The notes: generated by a model from the letters alone, not told the origin. A stretch of 64,000 bases of DNA from Rhizobiaceae bacterium CPCC 101076 (GCA_003347645.1 QDFX01000005.1:1-64000), one strand, 5' to 3'. Positions 45,032 to 56,200 are shown, numbered from the stretch's first letter. Made by a program: numbers and translations.

Positions 45032-46297
45032 TCAGAAGTTGCGCTGGATACGCGACTGGATGCGGAGATCGTCTTCTTCGAAGTCGGTCGGGAAAGCCAC
45101 GCCAGCGACGTCGAGACCGGTGAAGTCCGTGTGATCCACCGTGATGTACTCGCCTTCGAGGAAGATGTTCAGGTTCTCGACCGGCTTCCAGAGGATACCA
45201 ACAGCAGCCTGGATCGCTTCGAACGAGCCTTCGAGACCGTCCTTACCATCGTAGTCGATGTAAGCAGCCGAACCGTACAGAGCAACGGTTTCCGTCGCCT
45301 GGAAGTTCACGCCACCGCCGACAGCCCACTGCTCAGTGGATTCGCCATCAAGATCGAAGTCCGCACGCGGAGTGAGCGTCTGCAGGAAAGTGCCGAGATA
45401 ACCGTAGTCAGCGGCGCCCTCAGCGTAGGTGCCCTGCGCCCAAACGTAGGAACCTTCAACAGCGGTCGGCAGGTTGATGGCAACACCTGCCTGAACGGCC
45501 CAGCCGATATCGGCTTCGTCGGTCGTGACGATGTTGTCGTCGCCGGCGTTATCCTTGACAGCAGCCGACAACTGAGCCGAACCCCAAGCCTGCTCGACGC
45601 GAAGAGCAGCAATACCTGCCGGCGCATCGCGGGTGTTGTCCGTTCCCTCGATTCCATCGCCGAGGGGGGAGAAGTCGATAAGGGTAACCGGGCCGAGGAA
45701 GCGGCTAGCCGCGTTCTCGATACCGACCGTCGCCGAGAAGCCGTCGCCGAACGACCACGTATAGGCAACAGTATTGACCTGGTTATCCGAGAAGAAGTCG
45801 GCGACCGTAGCCGTCTGCACGAAGTCGTAGAACGACGAGGTGCGACCAACCGTGAAGCCGGCGAACTGGATGTAGGCGCTTTCGACGAAGTCGTTGCCGT
45901 CGCCACCGTTCTGGAACTCGTCGGAGTCAGCGTCCGAACGGAATTCGAGGAACGAACGCAGCGTGCCCCACTCGGTCTCGCTACGGGCATCGAGCTTGAT
46001 CGAGAGACGGGCGCGGTTGCTGTAACGCTCCGAAGCTTCGTCGCCCGCGAACTCGTCTTCATCGAACGGCGAGAACGAGTCGCGATCGCCGAAGTCATAG
46101 CGCTGGTCGAAACGGACGAAGCCGCCGACCTTCAAGCACGTGTCCGTGCCCGGGATGTAGAAGAAGCCCTTGCCGTACGTGTCGCAGATCCTCACGTACT
46201 CGACCGGTTCCGCCATCGGAAGGTCGGCTGCCTGTGCCCCGGTGAACGCGACGAATGCTGCCGCCGAACCGAGAAGAAGGCTTTTCACCGTCTTCAT
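45032..46297 (-). CDS. Outer-membrane porin, Porin_2 (Omp2/RopA-like)
   Basis: A beta-barrel channel for small hydrophilic solutes. The 421-residue protein has a signal peptide (VKSLLLGSAAAFVAFTGAQA), then ADLPMAEPVEYVRICDTYGKG, the Porin_2 start with its two cysteines (ICDTYGKG, TDTCLKVGGFVRF), alternating strands and a C-terminal aromatic residue (IQRNF) as the BAM signal. Acidic loops are frequent. A good AGGAG ribosome-binding site and a strong terminator suggest high expression. The gene lies in the same direction as, and downstream of, the RND pump 1 gene. Confidence 0.93.
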   Translation of the reverse strand: MKTVKSLLLGSAAAFVAFTGAQAADLPMAEPVEYVRICDTYGKGFFYIPGTDTCLKVGGFVRFDQRYDFGDRDSFSPFDEDEFAGDEASERYSNRARLSIKLDARSETEWGTLRSFLEFRSDADSDEFQNGGDGNDFVESAYIQFAGFTVGRTSSFYDFVQTATVADFFSDNQVNTVAYTWSFGDGFSATVGIENAASRFLGPVTLIDFSPLGDGIEGTDNTRDAPAGIAALRVEQAWGSAQLSAAVKDNAGDDNIVTTDEADIGWAVQAGVAINLPTAVEGSYVWAQGTYAEGAADYGYLGTFLQTLTPRADFDLDGESTEQWAVGGGVNFQATETVALYGSAAYIDYDGKDGLEGSFEAIQAAVGILWKPVENLNIFLEGEYITVDHTDFTGLDVAGVAFPTDFEEDDLRIQSRIQRNF

Positions 46298-46644
46298 ATT
46301 AGTCCTCCAAAAGTTTCGAGACCCTCAGGGAAGCGGCTGGTCCGTCTCAGTGGATCCTGCCGTTTTCCCCCCGTATCCCACCTGACTGCACCAGGGCCAC
46401 CAGACGAGACGACCCGGGGCAAACCCCTTCGTCGTGTGAGGACCATGACTTTTCGCTTGCCGCGTCGCAACAGGTTCCGCCGTCTCTTTGCCTCATTTGG
46501 GACGGGGTGTTGCACTGATGCCACTGTAGGTTTTCGGGGCGATTTGGAGGAGTTGCAGGCTGTCCCGTACGGACAGACCCGCTCGGAGAACCGCGCCGGA
46601 ACCCAGCCGGCGTAATTGAAATAAGGCACTGAAAAAGCTGCGTT
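46298..46644. promoter_or_regulatory. Porin leader and RND-1 end, 347 bases
   Basis: No gene is seen. Porin transcription must begin here, on the minus strand. A GGAGGA ribosome-binding site stands at about 46304-46309 before the start at 46297. A dyad CTGTCC (46561-46566), five bases, GGACAG (46572-46577) is operator-like; a smaller CGCCGG/CCGGCG hairpin is near 46590-46610. A clear terminator for the upstream RND gene was not found. Confidence 0.45.
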
Positions 46645-49600
46645 TTACTCGGCAGGCGCCGCGTGCTCGATGCCGGCTTCGGCCTCATGCCTGTGGCTAC
46701 GCCCTATCAGCGAATAGACCGTCGGGACCACGAAAAGCGTCAACATTGTGCCGAGCGTCATGCCGCCGACGATGACCCAGCCGATCTGCTGGCGGCTCTC
46801 CGCGCCCGCTCCCGTGGCCAGCGCAAGCGGTACCGCGCCGAGCACCATGGCGCCCGTGGTCATGAGAATCGGCCTGAGTCGCAGCACCGCCGCCTCGACC
46901 ACCGCCTCGATTCGCTCGCGACCGGCTTCCTGCTGCTGGTTCGCGAACTCGACGATGAGAATGCCGTGCTTGGTGATCAGGCCAACGAGCGTGACGAGAC
47001 CGATCTGCGAATAGACGTTCAGCGTTCCTCCCGCGAACCACAGCGCGGCGAGAGCACCCGTCATCGAAAGTGGCACGGTGAGCAGGATGATGAACGGGTC
47101 GACGAAGCTTTCGAACTGCGCCGCCAGCACGAGGTAGATGAAGAGAATCGCCAGCACGAAGACGAGCGCGAGACTCTGGCTCGACGACCGGAATTCGCGG
47201 CTCTGGCCGCTGTAGTCGACCTGGGTGCCCCTCGGCAGGATCTCCTGCGCGGCGCGCTCGACGGCCTGGAGCGCACTGCCGAGCGTCGAACCAGGCGCGA
47301 CGTTCGCCGTGATCGTGGCGGCGCGAAGCTGGTTGAAGCGGCGCAGCTCGCGCGGCGCGACCGATTCCTTCACCTGCACGATGTTGGAGAGCTGCACCAT
47401 GTCGCCCGAGGCGGTGCGCAGATAAATGGTCGACAATGTCGACGGCGAGCCGCGGTCCTGGGCCGCGAGCTGGACCATGACGTCGTATTGCTCGCCATCC
47501 TTGTCGAATCGGGTGACCTGACGGCCGCCGAGGAGCGATTCCAGCGTGCGGCCCGCGACGGAAACGTCGATTCCAAGATCGGCGACCTTGGAGCGATCGA
47601 GTGCGACCTGGATCTCCGGCTTGTTGAGGACGAGATCGCTCTCGACGTTCTCGACGCCCGGCTCGCTTTCGAGCCGCGTCACCAACTGGTCCGCCATCTG
47701 GCGGAGGTCTTCATAGGTGCCCGAGCTCTGGATGACGAAGTTGACCGGCTTGTTGCCTAGCCCCTGCCCCTGGCCGAGCGAGGGCGGGTTCGATGCGAAG
47801 GCCTGCACGCCGGCGATCCGGCCGAGCTTGCGCTGGAGTTCGCTTGTGATCACCTGCTGCTTGCGATCGCGGTCGGCCCAGTCGTTCAACAGCACGAACC
47901 CGAACATATTGGTTACTTCCGGCGAGCCCGAATTGACCAGGAAGGCGCGGACATCGGCGGTTTGACCGAGGATACCTTCGACCTGACGCCCATAGCGGGA
48001 CGTAAAATCGATCGTCGAACCCTCCGGCCCGCGTCCGAACAGGCGAATCGTGCCCCGATCCTCGACCGGCGCCAGTTCCTGGGACAGGTTCGTAAAGAAG
48101 TAGACACTGCCGCCGGCAACGACGACGCCTGCTAGGATGATCAGCGGCCGGACGCGCAGCGAGCCGCGCAGCACGGCGCGATAGCCATGCTCCACGCCGT
48201 CGAACACCCGCTCCAGCATGTTGAATATGCGGCCGTGTTTGGCCTGATGCTTCAGGAGCTTCGAGCACATCATCGGCGTCAATGTCAGCGCAACGAAGCC
48301 CGAGACCAGAACGGCGCCGGCAAGCGTCAGCGCGAATTCGAGGAAGAGGCGGCCGGTCCGACCCTCGGCAAAGGCGATCGGCGCGTAGACGGCGGCGAGC
48401 GTGATCGTCATCGCGACAACCGCGAAGCCGATCTCCTTGGCGCCCTTTAGAGCCGCCGGGACCGGCTTCATGCCCTCTTCGATGTGGCGATAGATGTTCT
48501 CCAGAACGACGATGGCGTCGTCGACGACGAGGCCAATCGCCAGCACCATCGCGAGCAGCGTCAGTGTGTTGATGGTGAAGCCCATCACATACATGATCGC
48601 AAAGCTCGCGATCAGCGAGACGGGAATTGTCACGATCGGAATGAGCGAGGCGCGGACCGAACGCAGGAAGAACACGATGACGAGGACGACGAGGAGCACC
48701 GCCTCGCCGATCGTGTGGAACACCGATTCGATAGAGCGGTCGATGAAGACCGAACTGTCGTAGCCGATCTCGACGTTCATGCCGGCCGGCAGGCTCTCAC
48801 GCATGGCCGGCAGGATCTCGCGAACTCCGTTCGAGACATCGAGCGGATTGGCCGTCGCTTGCTTGATGATGCCGACCGAGATCGCCGATTTGCCCATGAA
48901 GCGGCTGGCGCGACGCTCGTCCTTGGCGCCGAGTTCGACGCGGGCGACGTCGCGCATCTTGACCTGATAGCCGTCGGCGAGCTTGACGACGATCGCCTCG
49001 AACTCCGCCGGCGTCTCGAGACCCGTGCGCGACAGGACGTTGAATTCGCGGTCAGTGCTTTCGATACGGCCGGACGGGATTTCGACGTTCTGGGCGCGCA
49101 GGGCGTCCTCGACGTCCTGGACCGTCAGGTTGTAGGCGGCGAGACGGGCGCGATCGACCCAGATGCGCATGGCATAGCGGCGCTCACCATAGATCTGGAC
49201 GTCGGCGACGCCGTTGAGATTCTTCAGCCGGTCGACGACGAAGCGGTCGATATAGTCGGTGATCTCCAGCGGCCCTTCGCGGTCGCTGGTGAACGACATG
49301 AACATGATCGGCTGAGCATCGGCCTCGACCTTGGCGACGGTCGGCTCGTCGATCTCGTCCGGCAGATTGCGACGGACGCGGGAAACACGGTCGCGGACAT
49401 CGCTCGCGGCGACATCGGGATCGACGTTCAGGTTGAAGCGGACGGTGATGCGGCTCGTCTCGGAACGGCTCTGCGATTCGATCGTGTCGATGCCGGCGAT
49501 GCCGGCGATCGAGCCTTCGAGGATCTGAGTGACCTGGGATTCGATGATCTCGGCGGACGCGCCGGTATAGGTCGTCTGCACCGAGACGACGGGCTCGTCG

Positions 49601-49719
49601 ATGTTCGGATATTCGCGGACCGATAGCCGGTCATAGGAGACGATGCCGATCAGCACCATCAAGAGCGTCATCACCGTCGCGAAGACGGGACGCTTGATGC
49701 AGATTTCCGAGATCCGCAT
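46645..49719 (-). CDS. RND efflux permease (HAE1 family), pump 1
   Basis: A 1024-residue proton-driven exporter of the AcrB/MdtB type. It starts MRISEICIKRPVFATVMTLL and shows the duplicated RND plan: one span, a large periplasmic loop, then six spans with MVLAIGLVVDDAIVVLEN (TM4 Asp pair) and again in the second half (QIGLVTLVGLITKHGILIVE). The C-terminal RPILMTTGAMVLGAVPLALA is typical. It lies three bases after its adaptor gene. No outer-membrane factor (TolC-like) is in the window, so it would use a separate one. Substrate unknown. Confidence 0.94.
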   Translation of the reverse strand: MRISEICIKRPVFATVMTLLMVLIGIVSYDRLSVREYPNIDEPVVSVQTTYTGASAEIIESQVTQILEGSIAGIAGIDTIESQSRSETSRITVRFNLNVDPDVAASDVRDRVSRVRRNLPDEIDEPTVAKVEADAQPIMFMSFTSDREGPLEITDYIDRFVVDRLKNLNGVADVQIYGERRYAMRIWVDRARLAAYNLTVQDVEDALRAQNVEIPSGRIESTDREFNVLSRTGLETPAEFEAIVVKLADGYQVKMRDVARVELGAKDERRASRFMGKSAISVGIIKQATANPLDVSNGVREILPAMRESLPAGMNVEIGYDSSVFIDRSIESVFHTIGEAVLLVVLVIVFFLRSVRASLIPIVTIPVSLIASFAIMYVMGFTINTLTLLAMVLAIGLVVDDAIVVLENIYRHIEEGMKPVPAALKGAKEIGFAVVAMTITLAAVYAPIAFAEGRTGRLFLEFALTLAGAVLVSGFVALTLTPMMCSKLLKHQAKHGRIFNMLERVFDGVEHGYRAVLRGSLRVRPLIILAGVVVAGGSVYFFTNLSQELAPVEDRGTIRLFGRGPEGSTIDFTSRYGRQVEGILGQTADVRAFLVNSGSPEVTNMFGFVLLNDWADRDRKQQVITSELQRKLGRIAGVQAFASNPPSLGQGQGLGNKPVNFVIQSSGTYEDLRQMADQLVTRLESEPGVENVESDLVLNKPEIQVALDRSKVADLGIDVSVAGRTLESLLGGRQVTRFDKDGEQYDVMVQLAAQDRGSPSTLSTIYLRTASGDMVQLSNIVQVKESVAPRELRRFNQLRAATITANVAPGSTLGSALQAVERAAQEILPRGTQVDYSGQSREFRSSSQSLALVFVLAILFIYLVLAAQFESFVDPFIILLTVPLSMTGALAALWFAGGTLNVYSQIGLVTLVGLITKHGILIVEFANQQQEAGRERIEAVVEAAVLRLRPILMTTGAMVLGAVPLALATGAGAESRQQIGWVIVGGMTLGTMLTLFVVPTVYSLIGRSHRHEAEAGIEHAAPAE

Positions 49720-49722
49720 GGC

Positions 49723-50844
49723 TCAGCTCGGCTCCGCCGCGGCGGCGATGACCTCGACGACCGCACCATCGCGCAGGCGGCCCTGGCCGGCGACCACCAC
49801 CATGCTGTCGGCGGTCAATCCTTCAACCACCTCGACCTGTCCGGCGCGACGCTCGCCGAGCTTGACCTTGGATTCGAGCGCTTTGCCGCCCTCGACGCGG
49901 TAGACAAAGACGTCGTTGCCGCGCGGCACGATCGCGCCTTCCGGCACGACGACGACATTGCCGCGACTCGCGCCGGTGACGGTGACACGGGCGAACAGGC
50001 CGGGACGCAGCCGGTTGCCAGGATTCTGCAGGCGGGCGCGGATCTTCAATGCGCGGCCGTTGACGTCGAGTAGCGGATCGATCGCATAGACCTGCCCTTC
50101 ATAGGTCTGGCCCGGATAGGCATCGACCGTGATCAGGACCGTCTGGCCAACATGGACGTCGCGCAGATTGATTTCCGGTAGGCGGAAATCGAGCTTAAGC
50201 GTGTCGATCTTCTCCAGGTTCATCAGCGCCTGGCCGATCTGGGCGTAAGCGCCGACCGAGACCGTGCGGATGCCGACCGTGCCGTCGAAAGGCGCGCGGA
50301 TATTCATCTTGTCGAGCCGCACGCGCGCGAGCTCGACCGCGGCGCGGCCGGTTTCAAGCGCGGCAAGCGCTTCATCACGGGCGCGCTCGGTGCCGGCGCC
50401 GGACCGCGTCAGGGTCGTGGCGCGATCATAGTTCGATTGGGCGAGCCTCAGATTGGCCTCGACATTGGCCATCTCGGCGCGGGCGAGTGCGTCGTCGAGC
50501 TGGACGAGCGTGTCGCCCGTCTTCACCGCCTCGCCCTCCCTGGCGCCGATCGAGGCGATGCGGCCGGCGATCTCGGCGGCGACGCTGACCGACTCATCGG
50601 ATGACAGCGAACCGACTGACTGCAGTTCGGTCATCGCAGGGATGGAGCGCGCCTTGGCGGTTTCGACCGGGGCGCCCTGTTTCGGCGCGGACGCTGTCGT
50701 CACCGGAGCAGCCAGGGCGGGCCCCTCGGTCGCCGTGGCGGTCCTCCAGATGCCCTCAAGGCCACCTTCGGTCTGCGACAGGCCATAAACGCCCGTCACC
50801 ACGACGGCCAGTCCACCCAAAGCGATCAGTGATGCACGCTTCAC
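49723..50844 (-). CDS. RND efflux periplasmic adaptor, pump 1
   Basis: The membrane-fusion protein that joins the RND permease to an outer-membrane channel. The 373 residues include an N-terminal anchor (ASLIALGGLAVVVTGVYGL), lipoyl halves (ISAEIAGRIASIGAREGEAV as VSVAAEIAGRIASIGAREGE; RAPFDGTVGIRTVSVGAY), a coiled-coil hairpin and a beta-barrel domain. I chose GTG at 50844, which follows GGAAGGG; a TTG at 50865 is an alternative. It is the first gene of the pump operon. Confidence 0.9.
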   Translation of the reverse strand: MKRASLIALGGLAVVVTGVYGLSQTEGGLEGIWRTATATEGPALAAPVTTASAPKQGAPVETAKARSIPAMTELQSVGSLSSDESVSVAAEIAGRIASIGAREGEAVKTGDTLVQLDDALARAEMANVEANLRLAQSNYDRATTLTRSGAGTERARDEALAALETGRAAVELARVRLDKMNIRAPFDGTVGIRTVSVGAYAQIGQALMNLEKIDTLKLDFRLPEINLRDVHVGQTVLITVDAYPGQTYEGQVYAIDPLLDVNGRALKIRARLQNPGNRLRPGLFARVTVTGASRGNVVVVPEGAIVPRGNDVFVYRVEGGKALESKVKLGERRAGQVEVVEGLTADSMVVVAGQGRLRDGAVVEVIAAAAEPS

Positions 50845-51067
50845 CAGTCCAGCCCTTCCCGTCAAAAATCCCTCAGCCGCAACGCAATGGCCGAGCCATT
50901 TGACACGCGGATGATAACTCAGCCTTGAGCATTATACGCGGGCGAAGACGGTTCCCTGCGCGAGATTTAGTTCAATCTTCCGCGCGGGCTTGCAATGCCA
51001 AGCACCTCCGGTTATGTCCCCTGCGCTGGCCGGCCGGGCCTAGCGATTTGCGCGCCCGGCTCCCTGT

Positions 51068-51141
51068 TGGGGAATAGTTCAACGGTAGAACAGCGGACTC
51101 TGACTCCGTTAATCTTGGTTCGAATCCAGGTTCCCCAGCCA
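51068..51141 (+). tRNA. tRNA-Gln(CUG)
   Basis: All four arms can be folded by eye. TGGGGAA (51068-51074) pairs with TTCCCCA (51131-51137), followed by discriminator G and an encoded CCA at 51139-51141. The D-arm is AGTTC...GAAC, the anticodon stem GCGGA/TCCGT encloses the loop CTCTGAC, giving anticodon CUG, and the T-arm carries GGTTCGAATCC. G73 fits glutamine identity. Confidence 0.95.
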
Positions 51142-51207
51142 ACTTCTATCGCCGGCTCCGGTCGCGATAGCGGCGGCCCAACTCGCCGCATAGCCTAGCT
51201 TTTCTCC

Positions 51208-51828
51208 TTAGCCGAACCTTCCGTGACCAAGAGGGTTGCGAAGCCGCAATCCGATCAGCACGCCGCCGGTGCAGAAGACCAGGAATAGACCTCCGGCAAC
51301 TGCGCCGGCCTGGATGCCCGACAAGAGTACGCCGATCGTGCAACCGAGCGCGGTCATCGCGCCCGCCCCATCCCATGAATACGCCGCCGATCAATCCGCT
51401 GCCGATCTGCCTGCCGGTCGGCAAGGTCGGCTTGAACTGGCCGGCAGCGAAGGCCGCGGTCCAGGGCCGTACAGCGTGTCGGGCAACAGTCCCGCCGCCC
51501 CGCTCGCCGCCGTGCCGATCTGCGAGGTGACGCCAAGCGGTGCGAAGCGCAGGTAGGCGAATGTGCCTATGGCGGCGACAAGCACGCCGCTCAACACCGC
51601 CGGCCAGCGATGGACGAAGACCGCATTCAGGCTCGACCGAATCGAAAGCCGGTCGGCGGCTACGGTCTCGACCCGGCTGCGCGACAGGATCAGCAATGCA
51701 AGCCCGCCGAGAAGCGAGAGGCTCAGCACGAGCGAGCCTCCGTAACCGAGGTGATGCGGCAGCCAGAGCACCGGCCCCTTTGCGAGATCGGCCATGAAGA
51801 GCGAATTCCAGGTGAGAAAGCCGGATCA
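51208..51828 (-). pseudogene. Remnant of a YeeE/YedE sulfur-compound transporter
   Basis: On the minus strand from about 51825 the frame reads into ADLAKGPVLWLPHHLGYGG and LVLSLSLLGGLALLILS, ending DTLYG near 51480, where it goes out of frame. A second frame continues with PWTAAFAAGQFKP and RQIGSGLIGGVFMGWGG; it then shifts back near 51365 into the hallmark ALGCTIGVLLSGIQAGAVAG and CTGGVLIGLRLR, with a stop at 51208. Two indels and the absence of the N-terminal half (a stop lies at 51826-51828 in the first frame) indicate a decayed gene. Two coincident sequencing errors could explain the shifts but not the truncation. Confidence 0.75.
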
Positions 51829-52052
51829 AGGGACACAAGAAGGAAGCGGCCGATAGCGGCGGCTCCTGAGAGCGCGAAATTGTATCGAAACGTATTCGTG
51901 GCCCCTGCCGCGACAGCCGACGACAATTTCGTGGTGCTCCTGGGAAGCCTCCGCGACATCAGCCGCTTAGTGTCATGAGGCGTGGGCGAACGTGCGGTTC
52001 CCCCTTGCATTGCCTCGACGCAGCCATCCGGCCGCGTTCAAAGGAGCACCGG

Positions 52053-53231
52053 ATGGCGCGCATGCGTAGCATCGCGGCCGGCGGGATACTGATTGCGGCA
52101 GTATCCGGCGGGTCGATCTTCGGCTGGTATTCTTCCCAGACCTCTGCCTCGGCTACGATCGCCGCGGCCCCTCCTCCCTCGGTGGTCGTATCGGTTCCCC
52201 TGAAGCGGGAGATCACCGACTGGAACGAATTCGCCGGCCGTTTCGAGCCGAGCGCGAGCGTCGATATCCGGGCGCGCGTGACGGGGTATCTCCGGTCCAT
52301 CGATTTTCAGGACGGCCAGATCGTCGAGGCGGGGCAATTGCTGTTCGTCGTCGACCAGCGTCCCTACCAGACTGCCCTGGCACAGGCGCGCGCGCAGAGG
52401 TCGAGCGCCCAGGCTGCCGTCGAACTTGCGAGCCTCGAACTTCGCCGCTCCGAACAATTGGTCGGCAGCAATGCAGTATCGCAGGCCAGCCTGGACCAGC
52501 GGCGCCAGCAGAAGAAGGACGCCGATGCGTCGCTGGAACTCGCCGAGGCTGCCGTCGCTCGCGCCCAACTCGATCTCGATTATACCGAGATCCGTGCCCC
52601 CATCGCTGGCCGCGTGTCCAACCGTCGGGTCGATCCAGGCACCCTGATCACCGACAGCGTGCTTCTCACCACGATCGTCGCGCTCGATCCCATCTACTTC
52701 GTCTTCGACGTCAGCGAACGCGACCTCCTTTCCTATCAGCGAGGTCTGAAAAAGGGCGAGATCGCACCGCTGAGGGACAAGAGCATGCCTGTCGAAGCGC
52801 GGATGCAGGGCGACGAGGACTGGCCTTATCGGGGCTCCATCGATTTCGTCGACAATCGACTGGAAGCGGGCTCCGGCACCATCCGCGCCCGCGCGACACT
52901 TCCCAATCCCGACCTCTTCATCACACCGGGGCAGTTCGGCCGGCTCCGAATGCCGCTGACCCGGCCTTACGAGGCGCTGCTCATTCCGGAGACGGCGACA
53001 CTCAGGGATCAGGCGGACCGGGTCGTCCTCACGGTTGATGCCGACAACAAGCTGAAGGCAACCAAGGTCGAACTCGGTTCCAGCCAGGGACGCGGCCTGC
53101 GCGTCGTGCGTGGCGGCATCGGGCCGCAAGACCGCATCGTCATCAACGGCCTGATGCGCGCTCGCGCCGGTCAGGCCGTTTCTCCGCAAGCCGGCGAAAT
53201 CGAGCCCAGCTCGACCGCGCTCGCGAACTGA
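52053..53231 (+). CDS. RND efflux periplasmic adaptor, pump 2
   Basis: A 392-residue membrane-fusion protein. The ATG at 52053 follows AAAGGAG; earlier in-frame codons give a non-family start. The N-terminus has a hydrophobic anchor (SIAAGGILIAAVSGGSIFGW), then ARVTGYLRSIDFQDGQIVEAG (first lipoyl half), a coiled-coil hairpin, RAPIAGRVSNRRVDPGTLIT (second half) and the barrel. It pairs with the permease nine bases downstream. The upstream gap with the YeeE remnant holds no regulator gene. Confidence 0.93.
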   Translation: MARMRSIAAGGILIAAVSGGSIFGWYSSQTSASATIAAAPPPSVVVSVPLKREITDWNEFAGRFEPSASVDIRARVTGYLRSIDFQDGQIVEAGQLLFVVDQRPYQTALAQARAQRSSAQAAVELASLELRRSEQLVGSNAVSQASLDQRRQQKKDADASLELAEAAVARAQLDLDYTEIRAPIAGRVSNRRVDPGTLITDSVLLTTIVALDPIYFVFDVSERDLLSYQRGLKKGEIAPLRDKSMPVEARMQGDEDWPYRGSIDFVDNRLEAGSGTIRARATLPNPDLFITPGQFGRLRMPLTRPYEALLIPETATLRDQADRVVLTVDADNKLKATKVELGSSQGRGLRVVRGGIGPQDRIVINGLMRARAGQAVSPQAGEIEPSSTALAN

Positions 53232-53240
53232 GGCGGCGCC

Positions 53241-56200
53241 ATGCGGATCGCCCATTTCTGCATCGAGCGTCCGATCTTCGCGGCGGTGATGTCCATCCTC
53301 GTCGTGCTGATCGGACTGGCCGGCTATACGACGCTTTCGGTCGCCCAATATCCGGAAATCGCGCCTCCGACCGTCGTGATTCAGGCGCAGTATCCGGGCG
53401 CATCGGCCGAGGTCATCAGCAACACGGTGGCGACGCCGATTGAGCAGGAAATCAACGGCGTCGAGGACATGCTTTACATGTCCTCGCAGGCGACGGGCGA
53501 CGGGCAGTTGTCGATCACCGTGACGTTCGCGCTCGGCACCGATGTCGACGAAGCGCAGGTGCTCGTGCAGAACCGCGTCGCGGTCGCGGAACCCCGGCTT
53601 CCGGAGGACGTCCGGCGCCTCGGCGTCACGGTGCGGAAGAGCTCACCCGACATCCTGATGGTCGTCCAGCTGTTCTCGCCGGACAATTCGCGGCAGCAGC
53701 TCTATCTGGCGAATTACGCGACGCTGCAGATCAGGGACGCGCTGCTCCGGGTCCAAGGCGTGGGCGACGTCCGCATGCCGACATCGCGCGACTACGCGAT
53801 GGTGATCTGGCTCGACCCGGATCGCGTCGCCGCCCGTAATCTGACCGCGGGTGAAGTGGTCGACGCGTTGCGTGCCCAGAACGTCCAGGTCGCCGCCGGC
53901 GTGGTGAACCAGCCACCGGTGCCGAGCCAGGGCGCTTTCCAGCTCAATGTGGAAACGCTCGGCCGGCTCTCCGACCCGGCGGAATTCGAAAACATCATCG
54001 TCAGGACCGACGCCGAAGGGCGGGTCACGCGCGTCAGCGACATCGCCCGCGTCGAACTCACCGCCCAGACATTCCGCGCGGTTGCCAACTTCAACGGCCA
54101 GCCGGCGCAGCCGATCCAGATATTCCAGCAGCCTGGTTCGAATGCGCTCGATACCGCCGAACGGGTGGTCGAGGAAATGAAGCGGCTGGGTACCCGGCTG
54201 CCGGCCGGCGTCGCCTACGACATCCCCTTCAACCCGACTGAGTTCATCGCGGAGTCGGTCGACGAGGTCTACAAGACCATCCTCGAGGCAGTTGCTCTCG
54301 TCGTTCTGGTCGTCATCCTGTTCCTGCAGACATGGCGTGCCGCGATCGTTCCGATTCTCGCGATCCCGATCTCGCTCATCGGCACCTTCGCCGTGATGGC
54401 GGCGCTCGGTTATTCGCTGAACAACCTGTCGCTGCTCGGCCTCGTCCTGGCGATCGGCATCGTCGTCGACGATGCAATCGTCGTCGTCGAAAATGTCGAG
54501 CGGCATTTAGCCGAGGGTCTCGCACCCAAGGAGGCCGCTCATCGCTCCATGGACGAGATCAGCGGCGCCTTGATCGCGATCGCGCTCGTCCTCTGCTCGG
54601 TCTTCATCCCGGCCGCCATGGTGTCGGGCATCTCCGGGCAGTTCTTCCGTCAGTTCGCGGTCACCATCGCATCGGCGACCGCGATATCGGCCTTCGTCTC
54701 GCTGACTCTCAGTCCAGCTCTGTGCGCCATGCTGCTGAAGCCGCATCGGCCGGATCATCATGAACCGCGCGGCCTGTTGTCGATGCTGCGGGTCGACCGT
54801 GCGTTCAGGGCCTTCAACGCCGGTTTCGACAGACTCTCGTCGGGATACGGCCGGCTGACGCGGCGATTGCTCCGCTATGCCGTGCTGATGCTGGTGCCCT
54901 ACGCCGCTCTGCTCGGTCTGACCGGATGGCAATTGGAACGCGCGCCGACCGGCTTCATCCCGGAGCTCGACCAGGGATATTTCATCACCTCGGTTCAACT
55001 GCCGCCGGGCTCATCGCTCTCCCGGACGGAGGCCGTGATGACGAAGCTGTCGAACCGCCTGGTCGATCTCGATGGCATTGCGCATGTCGTCGCGATCGCC
55101 GGTCTGGACGGCGCGACCTTCACGAATGCTTCCGCTAACGGTCTCGCATTCATCATCCTCAAGCCCTTTTCGGAGAGAGCCGGTCGCGGTCTCGGCGTGG
55201 ACGCGCTGATAGCCGGATTGCCAGCGAGGCTCGCGGATATACCGGAAGCCCGCTTCATTCCGATCAAGCCCCCCTCGGTGCGCGGCATCGGCAATGCGGG
55301 TGGCTTCAAGATGATGGTGCAGGACACGACCGGGGCGGGTCCGGTTGAACTGGAGCGCGTCGTTCAGAGCATGGTTTCGGCCGCCAGCGCCTCGCCCGGC
55401 TTCGTGCGGGTCTTCACGCCGTTCAATACCGCGACGCCGAAGCTCTATGCCGACATAGACCGCGTGAAAGCCGAGATGCTCGGCGTGCCGGCAAGCCGTG
55501 TTTTCGAGACGCTCGAGATCTATCTCGGCTCGTCCTACGTGAACGACTTCAACTTCCTCGGCCGCACCTTCCAGGTTCGAGCCCAGGCCGACGGCGTCAC
55601 CCGCCAGGACATCGAAACGATCGGCAACTTCAAGACCCGCAGCGATTCCGGCGCGATGGTACCGCTCAGTTCCCTCGCCAATTTCGAGGAGCGCAACGGC
55701 CCGTATCGTATGCCCCGGTTCAATCTGCGTGCCGCCGGCGAAGTCCAGGGCGCCGCAGCGCCCGGTGTGTCGACCGGAACGGCACTCGATCGCATGGAGG
55801 AGATCGCCCGGCAGACGCTGCCGGAGGGCTACAGCTTCGAGTGGACGGAACTCGCGCTGCAGGAGCGGATGGCAGGAAGCTCGGGCATGATCGTCTTCCT
55901 TGCCTCGATCGTCTTCGTATTCCTGCTGCTCGCAGCTCAATACGAAAGCTGGGCCCTGCCGTTCGCGGTGATGCTGATCGTGCCGATGTGCCTTCTGGCC
56001 GCCGTGAGCGGGCTGCTGGTCATGGCGATGGACGTCAATATTCTGGCGCAGATCGGCTTCGTAGTGCTGATCGGCCTTGCCGCCAAGAATGCGATCCTGA
56101 TCGTCGAGTTCGCGCGGCAAGGAGAAGACCATGGAATGACGCCCGTCGATGCCGCTGTCGAGGCGGCAAGGACAAGGCTACGGCCGATCCTCATGACCTC

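Noticed and set aside
51146-51838. A single 230-codon minus-strand gene covering the YeeE region
   Set aside because: Only its middle part has transporter sequence; the true protein runs across two frames, so it is a pseudogene.
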